From positions 945,147 through 1,009,146 of the forward strand of contig RHPI01002823.1 in the NCBI GenBank assembly GCA_009103225.1: 64,000 bases of DNA, in the 5' to 3' direction. The stretch is from Chlorokybus atmophyticus (lineage: Eukaryota > Streptophyta > Chlorokybophyceae > Chlorokybales > Chlorokybaceae). The position numbers and the translations under genes were made by a program. The notes below the pieces were generated by a model that was given only the letters and a program-made list of their open reading frames with translations, made no database searches and was not told the origin of the DNA. Positions 8,901-19,574 of the stretch are shown in pieces (position 1 is the first letter of the stretch; every line of letters starts with the position of its first letter).

Positions 8901-11900
8901 ATGAAGCGGGATCGTAAGGAGCAGGCTCGGGCCGCAGTAATAGTAGGAGGAGCAGGAGGTGGAATTGCCGCAGCTGCTGCAGTAGCTGGAGTAGCTGGAG
9001 TAGCTGCAGGCGCCTCCGCCATCGCTCCTCCAGCTGAAAAGCGGGCTCGTAGCGCTCGGAGCAAGGCGAAGGCTGAAACTTTGGTAAGTCAGTTGCTTCG
9101 TGAACAGTCGACTGATGGCTGGTGACGAGTGCCTTGAGCAGCAGCAGCTAGTAGTAGAAGCAGTCCTGCTGAGCTCTTGAACTTCACTTCGAGAGTCAGG
9201 GGTTAGGCTTGGGTGCTTAATAGCTGAAAAGGCGCTGCGCTGGGTTTTCAAGCATTCCAAGTTTAGTCTAGTTTGAAGCTGAGCACAGATCACCGTAATC
9301 TACTTCAATATTGACTTTGAGCATAATGCTAACAAGCGTTGTTCGTGCAGTCGCGAAGAGAAGCGCCAGTCAAGGCGGCGCTCAAGCGTCTCCTGCAAAC
9401 CGAGGCGCCTACGCTTTCTCATGTAAGTGCACGCATTGCATGCTTACTCTCTCACCGAAGCTGCTTGTGTTGCTACCTAGAGCGTAGGTGTGTGAAGCGA
9501 AATTCGCTGACTGACTTCTCAACGCAGACGCTTAAAGTGCTATTTCCAAGCGGGTCAGCGCATGCTGTGGTTGGCAATGGAGATTTGCCACTGCCTGAGC
9601 GGTAAGTATGTCTAAGTACGTTGTTCAACAGTGGTTTGTTGTGTATATCTTACGGTTGCTGCATGAAGTTGAGTGCACTGCACTCTCTGGCTGACCTGCA
9701 TGCTGGAAGGACGTCTAGTTTGCAGAGCAGACTTGTGAAGCAGTTGCTTTGTCAACAAGCTTGCGGCTGAGGCATGTGTGTGCATTTTGCAGCCTTGTAA
9801 GGCTTGGCGAGCAATTGTGCCTTGTCGGCACACAGTTAGCTAGAGAGCGGGACTCTCAGCACAACTCATCAACATGGCCGCTAACTCGAGACCTCAGCAT
9901 ACAGGTACAACACATACCTTCACAATGGCTGCGTTTAGCTAATGGTTGATGTTTGCTCATGCGCCATACCGTTCTTGCTGCACTTGTTATGGCAATGCTC
10001 AACCCTTGTGTCATGCAGATCTTCTCCCTGCTGGGTGTAAGCAGCCTGGCGCGTGCTGCTGCCACTTGCAGCCTGTTTAGGAACATTGCTATTGACGGAA
10101 TGTGCCACTCCCACTTGGACCTGACCTTGTGCTGGGGCAAGATAGACAACACCATTCTCAACAGGCTGTTACAGCGTGCCGGCCCACACTTGAGGTGCAA
10201 TGTGTTCGCGTACGCTATCCTGTAGTCGTATTGGTTCCTCCTGCTGTGGCTTGGCAGTGGGTTGTGCAGGACCTCTTGCTTATCAGTAACATCATTGCAT
10301 AGGTGTTTGATGCTGGGCCAGCTGCCAGACAAAGTCCACAACACACAGGATGCTCACAACGTGGTCTGCGACTGTCCAATGGCATATGCTGCACCGTCAC
10401 CCCCGCCCAAGAAGGTGCCACGCTTGTTGCTGTACTCCTCTCCTCAATGTAGGACGCCCTCGACTTCTGCCGGTCCAACCCCTCAAAGAGTGGAGGAACG
10501 CACTGATGAGAGCAGTTTTAAGCCAGCTCCAGCGTTTGTTGACAAGGCACTACCCATCTCCCGCTTGCTACGAAACGAGCCTGGTCAGTTCAAGCTGGAT
10601 GCAGTCACGTTATCATAGAGCCAGATTGTGGTATAGATATGAGAAGTTTTCTTTGTAGGTGGCCCGTTGCTAACCAAGTCGTGTCTCGACTCGCTGGAAA
10701 GGTTTGGAGCCAGTCGCTCACTCCGCAACTTGTGTCTTTACAATTTGCCCATTGACTCTTTGGATGTCCGTGCAATCTGCTCTGCTGTGGCAAGCTGCCG
10801 CAATCTGGAGCGTCTTGAAGTGGTTGCACTGTAAGCCACTGCCCGTAAACTTCTTTCATGCTAGGTTTGTGTTTCTTGCAGCTGACTGTTGTGCTTCTCT
10901 TGCAGGTACGTGTACCTGACTGACATCGTGGAGTGCGTCGCACAGCACTGTCCAAAACTCATCAGCTTGCAGCTCCAACTGCCAAAAGGTTCCTCCCTCT
11001 CACACCCTTGGAACCTTCCAGGTGCGAGCGTCTTTTTACTGCTTTGTGTATGTCACAGCGCACGTGACAAGCGCATTGACTTGGCATCTGTTGTGCAGGG
11101 CGATTGGACAGCTTGAAGGTGTCCATCTGTCATCAGCTCACACGGGGTTGCCCAAAGCTGAAGCAGCTGTCCTTGCGAAACCTCATTCTGCAAGACCGCA
11201 AGGTAACAAACCAACACCTACGCTCTACTTTGTGTGTTAGCAGTCTGCAGGTTGCTGGCCTGTACGTGTGTGATGCCTTTGTCGTCTGCACGTTTCTAGG
11301 TTGAGGTGTTCATGAAGGAGCTGTCACTCGAACGACTCGACCTGTCCGGTGCAGACTACTTGACAGGAAGCTTCCTGAGGGCCCTTTCGTGTTCTAAGTC
11401 CTCAGGCTTGAAGTCCATTGTTTTGCGGGACTGTCTTCGGCTCAAGGAGACTGAGGTGAGACATAGTCATGGTTGTGTTCGCTTGTTGTGCAGCATGCCT
11501 TGCAGCAGTTGGTTGACAATTGCTGGTGCACAGGTGCAAAAGTTTTGCGAAGAGCTTGTGCTCGGCGCCTGCCCTTCCCTTGTACATTTGGATGTTTCCA
11601 ACCGCGAGGGGCTTGCTGCATCAGAGTGGTTTGAGCGGCGCCGCAGCTTGGGCCCCGGTGAGTCTGGGTTTGTAGGTGTTAAACATTGCTTGCATGCACA
11701 GACAAAGCTTCTCACACGCACACGCAGCCTAGAACGCCCATGTTGCCACTGCGTCATCGGATTGCAATACCATCATTGTGTGACATGTTGGGCTGATGCC
11801 ATGCATTATGTAGGTTTGGAGCAAGCGGTTGGGAGTCTGGCGGGATCCCGTCCGCAGCTGTGCATATCTGCGGACTTCCCCGACCATACTGATTCGGAGA

Positions 11901-12193
11901 GCGCAGAAGACAGTGATCGCAGCGATGCCTTTTTTACCAGCGATGACGAGGGCAGCGACGATGATCCGGATGGCCTAAGCGATGATGACATGCTGTTCAG
12001 TGATGAGGACGACGAGGATGACGAGGATGACCATCATGACGACGGTCTGTTCAGTGACGGGGAAGATCCCAACCTTTTCCTCAGCGATGAGAGCCTCTCA
12101 ATGGACAGTTCGGGATACTCGGAATCTAGTCACGACACCGAGTCCACTGAAGACACAGAACACAGCGCTGAAAGCGGCCCTGGCGCCGTTTAG
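8901..12193 (+). CDS. F-box/leucine-rich-repeat protein with acidic C-terminal tail
   Basis: Probable SCF ubiquitin-ligase adaptor. Exons in phase: 8901-9083, 9351-9422, 9528-9601, 9793-9904, 10019-10194, an unresolved exon around 10455-10618, 10659-10830, 10906-10988, 11099-11202, 11300-11455, 11534-11657, 11814-12193. The product begins MKRDRKEQARAAV with a Gly/Ala-rich basic region. The F-box follows (IFSLLGVSSLARAAATCSLF), then LRR units: SRSLRNLCLYNLPIDSLDV, CPKLISLQLQLPK, CPKLKQLSLRNLILQ, LERLDLSGADYLTG, LKSIVLRDCLRLKETE and CPSLVHLDVS. The last 120 residues are almost all Asp, Glu and Ser. LRRs in such proteins bind the substrate; the acidic tail is unusual and its role unknown. About 600 residues in total. 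The frame around 10200-10650 is the weak point. Confidence 0.8.
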
Positions 12194-13268
12194 ACCACCG
12201 TAACTGGGTAGTGAGTACCATGCATGTAGCAAGCTTTCCTCTGCACAGTGTGTACAGCAGGAAGGTTTCATGCTAGACGGCATGGCTGTGTTGGGGCAGC
12301 TGCTTGCAACCACCAGTCTGGCATTGGCGTGGGACACAAGCGGGTTTGGTTTTGGTTTGAAGCAACCAACACTCGAGCCTGCTGAGCTGCAGTTGTCATT
12401 GTCTGCAAGTCATTTTACAGCAGCAATTTCACAGGTATGGTATATCTGTCACCATGAACAGACCATGCCACTTGCCGTTAGATAATTCACACGTAGTGAC
12501 CACTGCAAACATAGCACTGTCGCTTATTGTCGTTGGCGGCAGTGGTCATCGTCGGTGTCAGTGGTTGTATGGAACTTGCAGTGTCCGGGTACTGGCTGTA
12601 CCCCAGTTCTCTTGGGCTGCTTATGGGGATACGGAGTGAACTAGGTTTTGTGCCATCTTGTTAAAACCGCCCTGCGCCTCGCCTTCAGCCCTGCTATGCT
12701 GCTACTCGCATGCTTATGTGTACGGGGTGCTATCAGACATGCCCAAGGCGTGTTTACATGCACACTCTGTTGCTGGGCAGAGGCCATCTACAGTCATCAT
12801 CACATCTTCAAGCAATCACCGCCAGGCTGTATGCTCTGTCAGCTGAATCTATCTACCCCCCATGCAGAGCCCCTTGGCAGCATGGACTCACTGCCGTACC
12901 TGCGACAGCATTATGATGCCCACTCGCATAACAGCCGTTAGCCGGCAGAACATGACCGTGTATGCATCAGCAGCATGCATTGAACATCATGACCGTCGTG
13001 CTGCGTGTACGTGTATGTGTGCCTTGTTGCTGGTGGTGTTCAGTTGTGTGACATATCTGTCATCATGCGTGCACACATGTTGTGACAATCATTCATGCGT
13101 ACAAACGTCAGCGTGCCTTGTACAAGCGAGGAGCCTTTGCATGCTCTTGCGCTAAGGAGGACGTGTTGAGTTAAGAACCGATTCCGGACATCACTGCGCA
13201 CTGCTGTCATGTTATGTTAACTATATACACTTGCAGTGTTAAAAGCCGCGCAGCCGAGAATATGAGCT
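12194..13268. other. Convergent 3' interval
   Basis: Lies between the 3' ends of the F-box/LRR gene (+) and the VDE-related gene (-). It holds both 3' untranslated regions. Short ORFs here show no family pattern, and I see no gene. Confidence 0.5.
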
Positions 13269-15734
13269 TCAAGTGTACACGGGGACCTCCAACAGCTCAG
13301 CCGGAACGTCCGTGTCCGTGTTCTTGACGCGACACAATTCCCACGCCTTGATGCCGCACAAGTCCAGAGCAGCATCCAACCTATCCTTGTGCTCTGCTCC
13401 CGGCCAGAGCCCGTCTGGTGTCAACAGCACTGCAGAACAAACAACTGTTAGTCAAGCCTGCAAGAAGCCTTTTCTGACCCAAAGGTGCAATTTGCAGTAG
13501 CATACTTGCAGGCAATACACAACTACAAGCTTATGTCCGAGAAACATTCCGCGCAGCAAGATGAACTTGCATGCTTTCATGTACTACACATGAGCGTAAA
13601 CACGCATGTGCTCGACGCCTGTACCAAAATGCATCCAACTGTGTCCATGTCTGTGAGCAAAATGCACGAGACCATCACAGTGCAAAGAGAAGAGTCTACT
13701 AATCCTTACCTGCGCCCGTGTATGCCAGCCCGGCCGCCTTCGCAGCCCCGCTATAAAAGCACAGACTCCAGCTGAGGTCATCCGGCGCGTCGACGATTCG
13801 CCAGAACTCGCGCGACGTCACGCCGTTGTCCAGAACAGTGAAGAAGAATGTGCCGGGCTTGTCGCCTCGCTTCACCCGGTAGTGCCGCCGGCGCCAGACT
13901 TTCCTGCCATCGAGAGTCTCCACCTGCATGCGCAAGCACTCTTGGTATCATATGTGCGTGTACACAAGTGCACACACACACGCACACGCACATATGCACG
14001 CACGTACGCACATGCACACCCAAGGATGTGCGCACGCGCACCCACACACATGCACATGCACATACAACGCTGCGCATACATGCACATGCAGAGACACGCA
14101 CGCGCACACACACGTGCACCCATGCACATGCACATGCACACAAACACAAATAACCAAGCAAATACACATACACACACACGGACAGAGTGGGTTTTCGTTC
14201 ACCTGAAAGACGGGGTCATACCAGAAGGCCGTTGTGGACTTGCCATAATAGTACAGCTGGTACTGGTTGTTGAAGTGGTCGTAAGCAGCGTTCTGCCCCG
14301 CCACAGCTCTCCAACTCCACTGCTTGCCGCTATTGCGCCATCCAACAAATATCTCCTCGGCCAACGTATGCGTGAGCTCTTTACCACGCCAAACCTGCAC
14401 AAAACAACAATCGGTTCCTCCCTGACAGCCAAACTCAACCAGTTAAAAAGCCTTCTTTACGAATCACACACACGAACGTGTGCGCGCGCGCGCGCACCCA
14501 CACACGTACACATACACGCGCACACGCACACGCACACGCACACACGCATGCAAATACCAAGGCAAAACAGCTCTTCATGTACCTTCATGGGTTGAGGGTC
14601 AGGCCTTGGTGGTATATCTGCATCCAGCCTCAGGCAGTTGTGTTTCTGAAGTATACACAGCGAGAACTGCGCAAATGCTTCGCTCTCATGCGAGACAATA
14701 CATCTATAGCTGCAAACTTGGTCGTTTGGCGCGCACGCATTGAGACAATCCAACCCCTGTCTGCAATTAGGATCCAACATGCAAGCCAGTATCTGAGAGC
14801 CGCAATTTGTGATCATGCATTGAAGCATGCTCAAATCCGTCGCGCGCATGTTCTGGACTTGCTTCACTTCCGTCACGTACGCGTTGATCATCACCAACAC
14901 AATGAAGACTAAGTCATCGAATGTACATCGACGCCAAGCTTCCGATATCGCCCGTGAGAGGAGTTTAGACTTAGCTAAATCGCCGTTCCAAGGCAGCTTT
15001 TCTGATATGGCCGAGAGCGGTGAGTCAAAGTTCGACACAACATTGCCACCCAAACGAGTCTTTGCTTCCAACTCTGGAGTGCAGCCGAGAAAGACGGCTG
15101 TGGTTGAGGCTGATGAAAGGGATGATATTGCTGAAGTGGCATCGATGTCGCGCATGCCAACAGCGAGAAAGAGCTGCTCTGACTTGTTGACAACGTTGTT
15201 GGTCTGATCAACAATCTGTGTTGAGTCCAATACTTCAAGGTGAAAAGCCGGGTTGATGTTGCGCAGCCGTGAAGCCATGTGGTGGAAGACTTCAAGCCAG
15301 CTTACGCCAAACACGCTTTGCTCGTGCGAAGCAACTGCTACAATCTTCACTTCGGATGTCATCTGGCGATCTGTTACAAGATCTTCCTCTTGTGCATTGA
15401 TTGAACTTCGCTCAAGCGTCTGCATGTTGGATACTGAATGGGATGAATACAGTCGCAAAGATAGATATTACCCCATTACATTGTTGCTTTACAAACTATT
15501 ACAAACTATTACAAAATCAACAACAGCTGCTTGACTTGCCTGTGGCTGCGCTGAGTGGCTGAATGAGTCGGCTGTGCTGGCGCTTGATGATGTCGCCTCA
15601 GAGACAACCTGTCGACTGCTGTGAGACCTGCCATGCAGATGCATGCACATGAGTGTTTGTGTCCTCACATCCTCTACTGCCATGCAAGTGATCAAGTTCT
15701 TGCCAACATGCATAGCTGGGGCTGTAAGCATCAC
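13269..15734 (-). CDS. Violaxanthin de-epoxidase-related protein (VDR), plastid
   Basis: Five exons, all in phase: 15734-15540, 15419-14583, 14394-14203, 13923-13710, 13429-13269; about 532 residues. An N-terminal region (KIVAVASHEQSVFGVSWLEV, then AFLGCTP- and GGNVVSNFDS-like segments) precedes a Cys-rich VDE domain with eleven cysteines (LQCMITNCGSQILACMLDPN, CRQGLDCLNACAPNDQVCSY). A lipocalin-type region follows (WRAVAGQNAAYDHFNNQYQL, FWYDPVFQVETLDGRKVWRR, FFFTVLDNGVTSREFW, LSWSLCFYSGAAKAAGLAYT). This matches the plant VDE-related family, whose role is not settled; de-epoxidase activity should not be assumed. Intron 1 appears to use a GC donor (CAG/GCAAGT). An additional transit-peptide-like exon at 16156-15960 ends at a good donor but does not join in phase, so the true start is open. 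Confidence 0.88.
13960..14190. repeat. CA/CG-rich alternating repeat in VDR intron 3
   Basis: Long run of CACA, CGCACA and TGCA units with alternating purine and pyrimidine. A similar run at 14465-14550 fills the neighbouring intron. Their six-frame translations give artificial His/Thr-rich peptides. Confidence 0.85.
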
Positions 15735-16892
15735 ACGTGAAGCTCACTCGCAAAGGCACATACATGCAAAGAGATAAGTTCTAGAAGCACTTGGCGCATG
15801 CATCGAGCTTACGCATCAATCGATTCGTGTTGAGTCTTATACATGCATGCAGTCACTCAGTTCTGATATCGGACGTGTCACTTTACAGCAGCAGAAAAAG
15901 TTCACATGCATGCACACAGCCATGACTGACTTCAAAGCATTGATCAATTTGAAGCTCACCTGCGAGGCATCCATGTGCAACGCAGCGCATGATGTTGGCA
16001 GTGCGTCCGCCACTTCTTCTGCGCAGGTGACGACAGCTGTAACTTCTCGCCTACACTATTCAAGCATGCAACGCTTCCACTGCCACAGACAGCTGTCGCT
16101 GCAACCCAGTTGCTGTTCAGCACACTGCCAGCATGCAGCAGGCAAAGAGCAGACATGGCTGCAGAGCTTGGTGGCTAGTGTCTTAGATCGCTTGCAGCAT
16201 TAGTACTAGCACCACCATCCCTTCAACTATGCAGCTACCGTCACCGCCGTCAACAACGACAGCGACATCGCCGCTAACACTGCTTTGAGCGTTTTCTGAC
16301 ACCAATTTTGCGCTTTTCGCAATGCAGTGAGCAAAATGCACATATCCGCATCGGACGGCTGAAAGGGGTGCGCAAGCTAATCGGACGGTTGTCGATGCCT
16401 CCCAGCCGGCTACGTGTGCATGTGGGCAACGTTGTCGCTGTGCTTGTTGTCGCTGTGGTCGACGACGGCGGTGTTGGCTATAGAAACTGTTGCCGACCTT
16501 ATTGTTTACTGAGACGAGGTCAGCGGTGGCGCTGGGTGGTAAATTGCCTGCCACACGAGGTAGGCTTGCTCCGCTTAATTGGAGCTGCTGCTTGCGGCCC
16601 AGTTGAACACCGCAACACATTCTTCGATCAGAGCTCTGCTTCGTGTTGCTGCTTTGTTAGTGGAATGCGGTTAATGCAACGTTGATGTGTAGTGCTTCCA
16701 CTGCGTTGGTAACCTTTTGTACAACACCATTCGCACCTGAGAGCCTTGCTTCAGCTCAGTTGCGATCAGCTCTGCAAGCCCCTGCACACAATTAACACCA
16801 CACACAGACAACACGAGATTTACCACAATCAAGCCATGTTTCAACTGTGTGCGACAGCCTTCGTTTGTGCTTTGCAGGCACAGGCACGCACA
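15735..16892. promoter_or_regulatory. Divergent interval, VDR and fibrillin
   Basis: Separates the VDR start (-) from the fibrillin ATG at 16893 (+). It includes the possible VDR leader exon (16156-15960, MSALCLLHAGSVLNSNWVA..., ending CGCAG/GTGAGC). Shared plastid destination of the two products makes co-regulation plausible, but no motif proves it. Confidence 0.4.
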
Positions 16893-18961
16893 ATGGCGAT
16901 AGCGATGGCGTTTACCACGACAACTACTGCGTTGCCCATAAACACTTTCCTGTCCTTCGGCATGAAAGCCCCCCTTCGTCAAAACTCGCACAGCTCATCT
17001 TCACCCCATAGCTCAAGCAACGGTTCACACTTGTGCCAAGTCAAGAGGCGGAGGAGAGGGTCGAAACTTACAATGCGGGTGACTTCAAGCTCGCTGGCGG
17101 ATATTGGGGACAATGCGAAGCTCGCGGCGGAGGTCATGACTGGGTATAGAGATGAAGCGAAGGATAGGCTCCTCTCAGCGGTATGGTTTCGTGCAATGTG
17201 TTTACGCATCGGTTATTGTGTATGAGTGGACGTGCGCTTGTGTGCACGCGCATGCATGCACATGTCTATGCATGCATGTACATGCTGAACAACACGGCAC
17301 AGCTGCACGGTTTGAAACCTACACATGACTTTCAGTGAAGTAGAGCACTGTATTCAACTGGTCAACACACGGTTTCATCATGAGCTACCGTGTGTCCTTG
17401 GGCAGATTCGTAGCTACAGCGGGCCGGAAGCTTTGGGCAATCTGTACACGAGCAGCTCGGAGGCGGGCAAGCCTGAGGTGCTCGAAGCTCTCCTGGCTTT
17501 GGAGAAGATGAACCCCACAACAACCCCAACAAAGTACTCATTATACAGGGCATGCTATGAGCATCATGCGCCTTGGTGTTGTGTTGTGATGGCAATGTTG
17601 TTGTTTTGCTGCAGTTCAACGTTGCTTGCTGGCGATTGGGAGTTTCTGTGGGCTGGCGGGAGCAGTCCGGGCCTCGTAGCCGCACAAGCTGTGCTTAGGT
17701 GAGAAGTGTTGTGAATTGCTCAACAATGTGTCCATCTCCAACTGGTTATGTGTTTGTGGTTGTGGCTGCACACTGTTGTGTTGCAATTCGCTTAGGTTGG
17801 ACGACGTTGTTGTTGTGCAGAGCGCCAGTGCAAGGTCTTGCAAAGGTTGAGGGGATTGTTCTGTCTTTGAAGACGAACATAGCCGTGGCTAAAGCAACTT
17901 TGAGACTTCTGAGCTCGGTACTTAGACATGTGTGCGTGTGCGTGTGCGAGTGCGTGTGCGTGGGCGTGGGCGTGGGCGTGCACACAAATACACATGCAGA
18001 CATACGCGTGTGAGTTTTTCCAACATATGCAGCACTTTTGAGCTGATGCGGTCTGTCTCATTGCAGCTGGAGCTTGATGTGACATTGAACACCACGTTGC
18101 TGATAGAGAGCGACGTTCGGTAAGCGCCACACCTAAACTCTCACGCTTAAGATGGTGGTTGTCAGCACTGAACTAACTAATCATGCCTTCAATTATACAG
18201 CTTGAAAGAAGCGTACGAGTCAGGCTTCATCTCCACGTTGCGCGTGCCTCCAGGAGAGTCCCCGCAGGTACGGCTGTTGTTGGATGTTGATGAGCCTGGT
18301 ACTAAAAACCCCACTTGGTGATATGTGTGCAAACTCCCCCGCAGGGTGTGGCGGCGTTGTTGTCTAGTTCAGGGTTGCTCGGCCTCGGCGAGTCCATAGT
18401 TGGCAAGGGCATCAGCATCCCACTAGGTAAGTAAAAATTATCGTTGGCCATGTATTCGCTCCATGTAGAGCGTGTAGTGCATTGCACCAATACATCCAGA
18501 CATTGTCTGGATGTGAGCATATATGACTACACAAATGCGCGCCCACAGAGGCAAACACGCACGTGTACATACGCGTGCTTGTACCAATGCATACACATAT
18601 GCATATGCGCACATATGTGTGCGTGCACACGCACCTGCACACGCATGGACACACACCTTTGCTGCAGGTTTGACTGGGGTCCAGCGAACTCTTTACATCA
18701 CCTACTTGGACGAGGAGCTTCTGGTGCGTGCATGACTCACTGCATTGCTCATTTGACGCTGCCCAAACTGCATGCCCTCATTCGGGCTCATTGTGCTTGT
18801 GTCTGCTGTTTGGCACCTATGCGATGTTACTGTTGTAATATCATACCCTCCTCATGGGATTGCAGATTGCACGGGACGCTCAAGGCCTGCCAGACATTCT
18901 CGCAAGGTTGCCGCCATTGAACACATTAGAGTCCGATCCAATCCTGGAATACGACTCATAA
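16893..18961 (+). CDS. Plastid lipid-associated protein (PAP/fibrillin family)
   Basis: Nine exons that close in phase: 16893-17180, 17406-17533, 17615-17698, 17821-17917, 18067-18119, 18201-18267, 18345-18426, 18668-18723, 18866-18961; 316 residues. The first 60 residues are Ser/Thr-rich with a basic end (MAIAMAFTTTTTALPINTFL..., QVKRRRRGSKLTMRV), a typical chloroplast transit peptide. The mature part has the PAP_fibrillin pattern: EALLALEKMNPTTTPTN, STLLAGDWEFLWAGGSSPG, VEGIVLSLKTNIAVAKATLR, LKEAYESGFISTLRVPPGES and a C-terminal GVQRTLYITYLDEELLIARD. Fibrillins bind lipids or prenylquinones at plastoglobules, thylakoids and stroma; the subgroup cannot be set here. Introns contain TG/CG-rich tracts, for example at 17930-17990. 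Confidence 0.9.
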
Positions 18962-19574
18962 CATCCCAACCAACATGGCAACATACTCAGTACATTGACA
19001 ACAAGCCTCATCTAATAAAACAGAGCCTATTGGCACGCCTGGTAGTAGCAGCCCCGCGCCGATGCATAATAAGTGTATACGTGTCTCATGTTTTGGTTCA
19101 GTTTGTGACTGTGAGTGAAGTGGCCGGTGCGGATTCTATGCACGGTCTGTTGTCTTGCGTGCTGGAGCAAAACCCCTCTTTGCCCGTTGCGCACGCCTCG
19201 CCCTCGTCATCACGGCATCGCACAAAACAACCCACGGCGTCCCTCACCTGTGCATGACATGTTGGTCTGTTCAGGCGGTATAACACATGTTGGTATGCAC
19301 CATTGCGCACGCATTGCAACTTGGGGTCACTGTTGAGGTGGAGCAGTTCTTGCGCATGACGGCTGTTTTGATGTCATTGGTATCATGCAATATTGCAAAG
19401 ACTGCATGGTTGATGGTGACAATGCAGCTGGTGAATGCTTACTGATTGCAACAAGCACCGATCAACCTAGCCTTGGGCTAGTGCATGCCACACATGCAAT
19501 GCGCATGTTTCTTCAAAACTTGTACCCTCTACAACCAGGTCATGGTGTGGAATTAAGCATTGGGGCAATGTTGG
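18962..19574. other. Convergent 3' interval
   Basis: Between the 3' ends of the fibrillin gene (+) and the GT29 gene (-). No coding feature is supported. Confidence 0.5.

Noticed and set aside
13882-14595. His/Thr/Ala-rich 237-residue ORF on the plus strand
   Set aside because: It is a translation of CA/CG repeats in VDR introns and antisense exons.
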